Below, piece after piece: positions 1 through 5,068 of a stretch of 5,068 bases of DNA (its first letter is position 1; the number at the start of each line of letters is the position of its first letter). The DNA is from JBBRMY01 sp038230595 (GTDB lineage Bacteria; Bacteroidota; Ignavibacteria; Tepidaquicellales; Tepidaquicellaceae): assembly GCA_038230595.1 (NCBI GenBank), contig JBBRMY010000172.1, positions 1 to 5,068 on the forward strand, read 5' to 3'. The position numbers and the translations under genes are program-made. The notes below the pieces were generated by a model, which did no database searches, was not told the DNA's origin, and saw only the letters and a list, made by a program, of their open reading frames with translations.

Positions 1-2280
1 AACCGATGTATATCCCTCATCATTTGACTGCAGCGATTTGTTCAGCTCGCTCTTTCTGAAATCTATCTTCGATATCTCAACTTCCAGGTCATCACATATC
101 TTTCTGTATCTGTCAAACTTTTCCTTAAAAGCTTTCAAGTCTATTTCATTATGCTTAGCCGTTACGCTTTCATGTTCTGCATTCAGCCCCGATAGCTTTT
201 CATCCAACTCTGCAAGCTGTACGGTAAGCAGCTCTATCTGCTGCTCTCTTCCTAAACGTAAACTTTCCGGATTTGTTTTGCTTCCTGCTCTTATAAAGCT
301 CTTAGTTACTATATCTCCGTCAAGCGTAATGAATTTGTAAAAATTATCCTTCGCCAGCCTCTGTGCCGTCCTGTAATTATCAACTATAACATATTCATCA
401 AGAATATATTTGAACAGAAGCAGATGTTCATCTTTTTTTACTCTCGCAAATCTGTCTGCAATTCCGAATACACCTTTCTCATTTATAAATTCAGGCTCAA
501 CACTTTCAAAAGTAAAATAACTGTCCTCTTTATAATTCAGAATATCATTAAGTATCAGAGTTACCTTACCTTTTCCTGACTGCGTTACTCTTGATATCAA
601 TGTATCTGCCTTTGCAGAATCATTCAATATCAAATAAGTCGACACCTCTCCCAAAGCAGTTTCAATTGCTACTCTGAATTGCTCATCAACTTCTATCGCA
701 TCTAAAAGAGTTTCAACTCCGTCCGTCTTCTCATCTTTTATAAGTAGCTTTATTCCCTCTGAATAATCATCATATGAATCCATCAGTGATGTCACTGACT
801 CTATTTTAATTCTTTTTTTCTGCGCATCTATCTGCAGGTCATTTATTTCTTTCGTAAGCGATGTAATTGTATCAGCAAATCCCTGCTTTCTGTTCTCATT
901 TTTCTTCAGCTCATTCTCAGCTGACTTTAGCTCTTCAAGATTTGTCCTCAGCTCCATCTCAAGCTTGCTCTTGTCAGCATTCAGTCCCTCAAGCTGCCCA
1001 AGTATTTCTTTATTCGAAGACGAAAGTTTTTCCTGCTGCTCAATGTTATTTTCATATTTCAGTTTAGCCTTTTCATATTCGCTTTTCTTATCTGCAACCG
1101 ATTTGTTACTGTCCTTTATCAGTTTCGTCAGACCTGAAAACTCCGCCTTCTTCGATGATATAAGAGCGATTATCTCATCGACCTTCGCCTTCTTCTCTAT
1201 AAGCGACTCATCCGATATGTGAAGAGTTTCTTTTAATATATGTACTTTCTTCTTGAACTCTTCTTCTCTTACAAGATTCTTTTCAAGCGATGTACTCAGG
1301 TCTCTGTTCTGTTCTTCAAGTGCCTGAAGATTTATCTTTAAGTTTCCAAGCTTCTCCGTGCTTACGGCATTATTTCTTTCGTGATCGTTTATCTGTGCTC
1401 TCAGCTGTCCAAGCTCTGATGATATTTCTTGAAGGCTGTTCTCTTCAACCGAAATTTCCGTTCGCAGTTTATCCGTTGCTTCATCCAATCCGCTTATCAG
1501 TTCAGTAAGATCTTTCTTTATCTGTATTCCGCTGCCTTCATTGTTCTTTATATTCTCTATCTCGCCAAGCAAAGTTCTGTAGTCCAGTCCGTAAACTCTT
1601 ATCTCAAGCACCCGAAGCTCTTCTGATACAAGCTTAGCTTCTTCATTTCTCTTTGCCTGCCGTTCAAGCTGGTTCACGCCTCTTTGCTTTTCCTTGATTA
1701 TATCATTCACTCTTGATATCGAATCCTTCACCGACTCAAGCCTGTTGAATGTCAGGTCTCTGTTATGCTTGTATGAAACAACTCCTGCTGCCTCTTCAAA
1801 TAGTTTCCTTCGCTCATTCTTTACATAGGAAAGAATGGTATCTATCATCTTCAGTTCGATAACAGAATATGCATCAGGTCCGATTCCGGTATCAACAAAT
1901 AATTCCTTGATATCTTTCAGCCTTACCTTCGTTCCGTTTAGGTAATATTCTGTTTCTCCGCTTCTGTAAAAGCGTCTCGCTATCTGTACTTCCTGGTATT
2001 CAGTCGGGAGAACTCCCTTATTGTTTATAATGGTGAGTGAAACTTCTGCTACACTTAGCGGCTTTCTATTCCTCGTACCGGAAAAAACAACGTCTTCTCT
2101 TTTTTCCGATCGCAGTGCCTTGTCGCCCTGCTCTCCAAGAACCCACCGCATCGCATCTACAATATTAGATTTACCGGAGCCGTTAGGTCCTACTATTGCA
2201 GATACACCTCTGTCAAATTCAACAGTCGTCTTGTCTGCAAAAGATTTAAATCCGAATATCTCAAGTTTTGATAAATACAA
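1..2280 (-). CDS. smc: Chromosome segregation protein SMC, N-terminal 760 residues (3' end outside window)
   Basis: This is the core ATPase of the bacterial condensin complex (Smc with ScpA and ScpB), which acts in the cytoplasm on DNA to compact and separate chromosomes. The N-terminus MYLSKLEIFGFKSFADKT and the Walker A motif GPNGSGKS (residues 31-38) are diagnostic. DTGIG (130-134) and FEEAAG (161-166) follow in the ATPase lobe. Residues of about 170-495 are charged, heptad-like coiled coil. Residues of about 505-667 form the hinge (DDYSEG at 504-509, TLDGDIV at 652-658, RAGS at 664-667), and the second coiled coil then begins. The frame stays open to base 1, so roughly the last third of a usual SMC (about 1,170-1,200 residues), with the C-loop signature and Walker B, lies outside. 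The start is TTG: stop codons lie directly upstream in frame, and the first internal Met, residue 44, would remove Walker A. The Q-loop glutamine position is Leu143. The gene follows the GH2-like gene by 6 bases. Confidence 0.97.
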   Translation of the reverse strand, partial: MYLSKLEIFGFKSFADKTTVEFDRGVSAIVGPNGSGKSNIVDAMRWVLGEQGDKALRSEKREDVVFSGTRNRKPLSVAEVSLTIINNKGVLPTEYQEVQIARRFYRSGETEYYLNGTKVRLKDIKELFVDTGIGPDAYSVIELKMIDTILSYVKNERRKLFEEAAGVVSYKHNRDLTFNRLESVKDSISRVNDIIKEKQRGVNQLERQAKRNEEAKLVSEELRVLEIRVYGLDYRTLLGEIENIKNNEGSGIQIKKDLTELISGLDEATDKLRTEISVEENSLQEISSELGQLRAQINDHERNNAVSTEKLGNLKINLQALEEQNRDLSTSLEKNLVREEEFKKKVHILKETLHISDESLIEKKAKVDEIIALISSKKAEFSGLTKLIKDSNKSVADKKSEYEKAKLKYENNIEQQEKLSSSNKEILGQLEGLNADKSKLEMELRTNLEELKSAENELKKNENRKQGFADTITSLTKEINDLQIDAQKKRIKIESVTSLMDSYDDYSEGIKLLIKDEKTDGVETLLDAIEVDEQFRVAIETALGEVSTYLILNDSAKADTLISRVTQSGKGKVTLILNDILNYKEDSYFTFESVEPEFINEKGVFGIADRFARVKKDEHLLLFKYILDEYVIVDNYRTAQRLAKDNFYKFITLDGDIVTKSFIRAGSKTNPESLRLGREQQIELLTVQLAELDEKLSGLNAEHESVTAKHNEIDLKAFKEKFDRYRKICDDLEVEISKIDFRKSELNKSLQSNDEGYTSV

Positions 2281-2289
2281 AAACTATCA
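2278..2289 (-). promoter_or_regulatory. Tight gene junction: tandem stops TGA TAG, then TTG start of smc in the same frame
   Basis: Read on the minus strand, the GH2-like gene ends in TGA (2289-2287). An in-frame TAG (2286-2284), one TTT codon and the TTG start of smc (2280-2278) follow directly. No purine-rich Shine-Dalgarno sequence is visible in the preceding bases. The spacing suggests cotranscription and possibly translational coupling by termination and restart. The TTG is fixed as the start because no ATG or GTG occurs between the stops and the conserved N-terminus. The coupling itself is inferred. Confidence 0.8.
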
Positions 2290-4962
2290 GTTAAGGTTGT
2301 TTAGAATAAGGGACATGATCTCAAAGCCGGAAGTGAATAATTTAAAATATAAATATATGCTTCCGAAAATTAAAATAGTAAATAATGAGCCGAATAAATA
2401 TGCTCTCGTGAATGATGATTCAAAAAATATTCTCGCTCCGATTATCAGCCTTAGCAGGAAAAGTACAAAAGCGAACACCACTAAAAATATCGAAACATAA
2501 ATGAAGCCGTTGAAATAAGGCATCATTTTCAAAAATACAGTCCCCACAGGCAGGCATACAAGCAGCGGCGCAGCCGACCATACCGAAATTGTATATATAT
2601 GCCTGAAAAAAACTCTCCTTCTTGATCTGATCGTTATCATATATATCAGCAGGCAAGTCCAGAAATTCACAGCAATACTTGCCCCTGCAAAAACCAGCAG
2701 AAAATATACCGGATTATTCAGCAGTGATGAAAATAATACCTTCGTATCATGCTTTGCAAAGCCGGAGACCAGAAGGTCAAAATTATTTATTTCACGATAA
2801 AAATAAAAAATATTTCCGAGAAAAACCGCCATGCCTATTGATATCACGAACACTAAGAAAAGACTGAGTATCGTCGTAATAGGGGATTGTTCCTTTGCAT
2901 TCTGATAAAAAAGGTCCGGCTGAAAAATACTTCTCATCACAAGTACTCTGAAAACTCTGTTCTGACTGAAAAGTACGAACAGTATCAGAATAAAAATTAT
3001 TCCCGTTATCATGAATATCTGCGGAAGTATCGTATGGTTCTCGCCTTCCTGAAGTATTGGATTTTCTTCTCCTGCAATTACTCTTCTTACAAATTCACCT
3101 GCCTGCTTCGGCTCTCCTGTAGCAGTAAAAAGCCCGTTCGTTCTCATGTCGATATCATCTGAAAAATGATAAAGCAGCGGCTGCTGTGAATTCCAATCAT
3201 CGTATGATGCAATTATATTCGCCGTTGTTACTTTCGCAATCAGTTTATAAGCATCTGCCAGGTATTTTGATTGATATTCGTATGAATGCATATCGCTGAA
3301 TCCATTCCTGTTGTTCAGCTCTGTCTGCGCTCCGTAATATGAAACAAAAGTCATCGACTTTGTTTTTCCTGCAGCAGATCTTTCAGCAAATTTTTCTATC
3401 TTCGTAATATCATTGTCATAAAAATTTACTCCCTTCATGTCAGTAATACCATCGCAGATATCACTCGAGTAATTCATCGAAGTGTAATATGTAAGCCTCT
3501 TGCTCAGAGTATCCGTCATTCGAACCGCAGCTTTCAGATAATCCACCGTTACGCTCTTCGTCACATCTTCATCATTACCCAGCCCCCATGCAATTATAGA
3601 AGGGGAGTTCCTGTCCCTGATAATCACAGCCGAAAGATAATTGAGTATCATTGTCTTCATGCTGTTCTCAGCTATCAGAGTTGAGTTAACAGTATTGAAA
3701 GGAATATCATAAAAAATAAATAAACCGTATCTGTCGCAAAGCTTCAGCAGGTAAGGATTCGGACTTGCTCCCGGAACCCGTATGCTGTTAAATCCAAGCT
3801 TCTTTATGTTCGCAATATCTTTTTCAGTTTCCTGGTAACTTATTGCATTAGCATATTTATAAGAGTCTTCATAATAATTTATTCCGTTCAGCTTTAAATC
3901 TTTTCCGTTGAGAGAAATATTATTCCCGTTCCTCACAACTTTTCTGAATCCTGTTTCACATATATATTCATCTATGAGCTCATCGTTAGCTCCTCCGCCA
4001 GACGAATAAATAAAAGTCTTCACTATATACAGTGCCGGATCTTCCGGACTCCACAATGAAACATTTCTTAAGCTTTGTTCAGTTGTTATAGTCGCAAGAT
4101 TATTATTCTCTATCTTGAAATTCTGTTTCTGTGATTCTCCTGCCTGCTCGCCCGTACTTTTTTTAAATATTCTCGTCTGAGCATAGAATTGTCTACCAAC
4201 TCTCGCAGTACTGTCAAGCTTAGTTGATCTCACCGTTATAACATTCCTGAAATTAACGCTGCCGTCATTTTCAAATCTATAATCGGCAAAGCTTCTGAGA
4301 GAATATATCTTCGGCACAGCGACTATATAAATATCTCGGTTTATCCCGCCGTAAATATTTCCGTAATTTATCTGGTTGGAAAGAGGAATGGTTTTGTTCC
4401 TGTTCAGCACATTACTGACAGCAATTGAAATATCATTATTGTTTATAATTATGCCATCATCCAGAGGAATTATCAGCGAAGAAGAAGCGGCAGATTGCTT
4501 TATAATGAACTGAGAATTAATAAGGATTTCAGCATCGTACTGAATGCCTTCTGCAACAAGGAAAAAGCTGTACATTGCGACCGAGTCCCGGTCAATAGTA
4601 AACTTCTTTTTAAAAAGGACAGTCCCTTGCTCAGTATAAGCACATGGAATTATCAGCGCATTAAAAGATTTCCCCTCATTAAAAGAAACATTCCATTCCC
4701 CATTCAGCGATATTATTTTCCGTGTGGAAGTAGGGGAGTATAAATTCTCGTTACCTCCACCCTTCTCGTTACCAATCCCCTGATTGGTAACGCTGGGAGT
4801 GACAGAACCGGAATCACCTGAAACAACAGAACCATTAGAATTAAAAACAGGACTCGGCCGTTCATAGACCTTAATTTGACAATAACCCTTACTGCAAATT
4901 AAAATTGCAAATAAGAATATAACCGCAGTAGTTTTAATTATTACGCGTAGCAGAAACTTCAT
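2287..4962 (-). CDS. Secreted GH2-fold protein with C-terminal multi-pass membrane domain; probable catalytically inactive glycosidase homologue
   Basis: An 891-residue protein. Residues 1-28 look like a signal peptide (KFLLR, a hydrophobic core, cleavage probably near GYC/Q), with no lipobox. Residues 38-80 are a Ser/Gly/Asn-rich linker. The GH2 parts follow in order: a jelly roll of about 83-218 (SLNGEW 85-90, GGINRDIYI 205-213), an Ig-like sandwich of about 220-345 (WSPEDPALY 304-312, ETGFRKV 336-342), and a TIM barrel of about 346-635 (LNGINYYED, LCDRYGLF, RDRNSPSIIAWGLGN). Active GH2 enzymes have Glu after the N of GN; here it is Asp464, although Glu465 is next. The nucleophile motif TEYG reads SYYG, giving Tyr542. 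About six membrane segments follow (near 646-666, 696-721, 751-776, 789-812, 818-842, 855-873). Basic loops at 668-677 and 779-788 fit a periplasmic GH2 part. The stretch IFQPDLFYQNAKEQSP resembles the start of a Yip1-type domain; this is tentative. ATG 4962 is chosen because the signal peptide begins there and a promoter box lies just upstream. The gene is first in a pair with smc. Substrate and role are unknown; carbohydrate binding or sensing is a guess. Confidence 0.9.
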   Translation of the reverse strand: MKFLLRVIIKTTAVIFLFAILICSKGYCQIKVYERPSPVFNSNGSVVSGDSGSVTPSVTNQGIGNEKGGGNENLYSPTSTRKIISLNGEWNVSFNEGKSFNALIIPCAYTEQGTVLFKKKFTIDRDSVAMYSFFLVAEGIQYDAEILINSQFIIKQSAASSSLIIPLDDGIIINNNDISIAVSNVLNRNKTIPLSNQINYGNIYGGINRDIYIVAVPKIYSLRSFADYRFENDGSVNFRNVITVRSTKLDSTARVGRQFYAQTRIFKKSTGEQAGESQKQNFKIENNNLATITTEQSLRNVSLWSPEDPALYIVKTFIYSSGGGANDELIDEYICETGFRKVVRNGNNISLNGKDLKLNGINYYEDSYKYANAISYQETEKDIANIKKLGFNSIRVPGASPNPYLLKLCDRYGLFIFYDIPFNTVNSTLIAENSMKTMILNYLSAVIIRDRNSPSIIAWGLGNDEDVTKSVTVDYLKAAVRMTDTLSKRLTYYTSMNYSSDICDGITDMKGVNFYDNDITKIEKFAERSAAGKTKSMTFVSYYGAQTELNNRNGFSDMHSYEYQSKYLADAYKLIAKVTTANIIASYDDWNSQQPLLYHFSDDIDMRTNGLFTATGEPKQAGEFVRRVIAGEENPILQEGENHTILPQIFMITGIIFILILFVLFSQNRVFRVLVMRSIFQPDLFYQNAKEQSPITTILSLFLVFVISIGMAVFLGNIFYFYREINNFDLLVSGFAKHDTKVLFSSLLNNPVYFLLVFAGASIAVNFWTCLLIYMITIRSRRRVFFRHIYTISVWSAAPLLVCLPVGTVFLKMMPYFNGFIYVSIFLVVFAFVLFLLRLIIGARIFFESSFTRAYLFGSLFTILIFGSIYLYFKLFTSGFEIMSLILNNLN
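4745..4773 (-). repeat. Short direct repeat inside the linker of the GH2-like gene
   Basis: The 11-mer GGTAACGAGAA (minus strand) occurs at 4773-4763 and again at 4755-4745. The period is 18 bases, exactly six codons, so the frame is kept and the protein reads GNEKGG then GNEN (residues 64-73). The first copy overlaps the right arm of the adjacent palindrome. It could have arisen by slippage or by partial duplication of the palindromic element's end. Confidence 0.75.
4767..4792. repeat. Perfect 11-bp inverted repeat within the coding sequence, candidate captured palindromic element
   Basis: The arms CGTTACCAATC (4767-4777) and GATTGGTAACG (4782-4792) are exact reverse complements around a 4-base loop, CCCT. 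The element lies in frame in the low-complexity linker between the signal peptide and the jelly roll, and encodes about residues 57-65 (SVTNQGIGN). On the minus strand, the arm ending TTGGTAACGAGAA resembles short palindromic repeats of the TTGG(T/G)AACGAG type that I recall as scattered in genomes of this group. That family link is from memory and has not been checked. Confidence 0.75.
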
Positions 4963-4981
4963 GAAATGATTAACTATATGG

Positions 4982-4989
4982 CAAATATA
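4982..4989 (-). promoter_or_regulatory. Putative promoter -7 box TATATTTG of the GH2-like gene and smc
   Basis: The minus strand reads TATATTTG, an exact match to the TAnnTTTG -7 consensus known for the Bacteroidota primary sigma factor. It ends 19 bases before the ATG at 4962, implying a leader of only about 10-16 bases with no Shine-Dalgarno sequence. The upstream -33 element (consensus TTG) is weak: the best candidate is CTG at 5013-5011, with 21 bases between. This would be the only intergenic promoter available to both genes. Confidence 0.5.
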
Positions 4990-5034
4990 GCGATTAATAA
5001 TGGGTTTTTACAGGAAGAATGATTTAGTAATATT

Positions 5035-5068
5035 CCCCCTCCTTTTTCAAGGAGGGGGTAGGGGGTGG
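5035..5068. repeat. Palindromic C/G-rich intergenic repeat, cut by the window edge
   Basis: The arms CCCCCTCCTT (5035-5044) and AAGGAGGGGG (5049-5058) are perfect 10-bp complements around the loop TTTC. A G-rich tail, TAGGGGGTGG, runs to the last base. The composition differs sharply from the AT-rich DNA beside it. Repeats of this form are, to my knowledge, abundant between genes in many Bacteroidota/Ignavibacteria genomes, so this is probably one copy of a dispersed REP-like family. It sits about 46 bases upstream of the promoter box. No T-tract follows it on either strand, so a simple intrinsic terminator is unlikely. Confidence 0.7.

Noticed and set aside
2284..2289. Stop-codon readthrough joining the GH2-like protein to SMC, since both are in the same frame
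   Set aside because: Two stops in tandem (TGA then TAG) make readthrough very unlikely, and SMC has a complete canonical N-terminus right after them.
2341..2380. Internal promoter for smc (minus-strand TATATTTA near the end of the GH2-like gene)
   Set aside because: It differs from TAnnTTTG at the last base, lies in a generally A/T-rich coding stretch, and has no convincing -33 partner. It is possible but not supported.
2021..2500. Plus-strand 159-residue open frame across the smc/GH2-like junction
   Set aside because: It lies antisense to Walker A and the conserved N-terminal region of SMC and the end of the GH2-like gene, and its product has no recognisable domain. It is a shadow frame, as are the other plus-strand frames (for example 38-340, 965-1222, 2887-3162, 4495-4743).
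2420..2656. Small minus-strand open frame of 78 residues
   Set aside because: It is nested out of frame inside the membrane-domain part of the GH2-like gene, with no start signal or recognisable product.
4876..4962. Lipoprotein signal peptide for the GH2-like protein
   Set aside because: Cysteines occur at residues 23 and 28, but the residue before each (Ile and Tyr) does not fit a lipobox, so a standard signal peptide is preferred.
5035..5058. Intrinsic (rho-independent) terminator
   Set aside because: The stem is strong, but no run of T follows it on either strand: the minus strand continues GAATATTAC after the C/G stem, and the plus strand continues TAGGGGG. Repeat identity explains it better.

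Overview
The window holds two genes in tandem on the minus strand, preceded by a short regulatory stretch and a palindromic repeat at the right edge. It suggests a member of the Bacteroidota/Ignavibacteriota-Chlorobiota branch. The clues are AT-rich DNA, an SMC protein with the IELKM variant after DTGIG, a promoter box matching the Bacteroidota-type TAnnTTTG consensus, no Shine-Dalgarno sequence ahead of either start codon, and a C/G-rich palindromic repeat of a kind common between genes in that group. The assignment is an inference from these traits and is not proven.

Reading in the direction of transcription (right to left): positions 5035-5068 carry a dispersed-repeat-like palindrome with a G-rich tail that runs off the edge. 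Positions 4963-5034 are intergenic and contain a TATATTTG promoter box just ahead of the first gene. Positions 4962-2287 encode an 891-residue secreted and membrane-anchored protein: signal peptide, low-complexity linker, a full glycoside hydrolase family 2 (GH2) architecture (jelly roll, Ig-like sandwich, TIM barrel), and about six transmembrane segments resembling a Yip1-type membrane domain. By motif alignment both GH2 catalytic glutamates appear to be replaced (Asp464 and Tyr542), so it looks like a membrane-tethered pseudo-glycosidase. Its linker contains an in-frame palindrome and a short direct repeat that look like a captured repeat element.

Six bases after its stop, and in the same frame, the smc gene begins at a TTG codon (2280). 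It runs off the left edge after 760 codons, covering the N-terminal ATPase lobe, the first coiled coil, the hinge and the beginning of the returning coiled coil. The two genes are so close that they must be cotranscribed unless smc has a promoter inside the upstream gene. Chromosome condensation and a cell-surface GH2-like protein have no obvious shared function. No RNA genes, CRISPR arrays or complete insertion sequences were seen. Every other long open frame is a shadow of these two genes.
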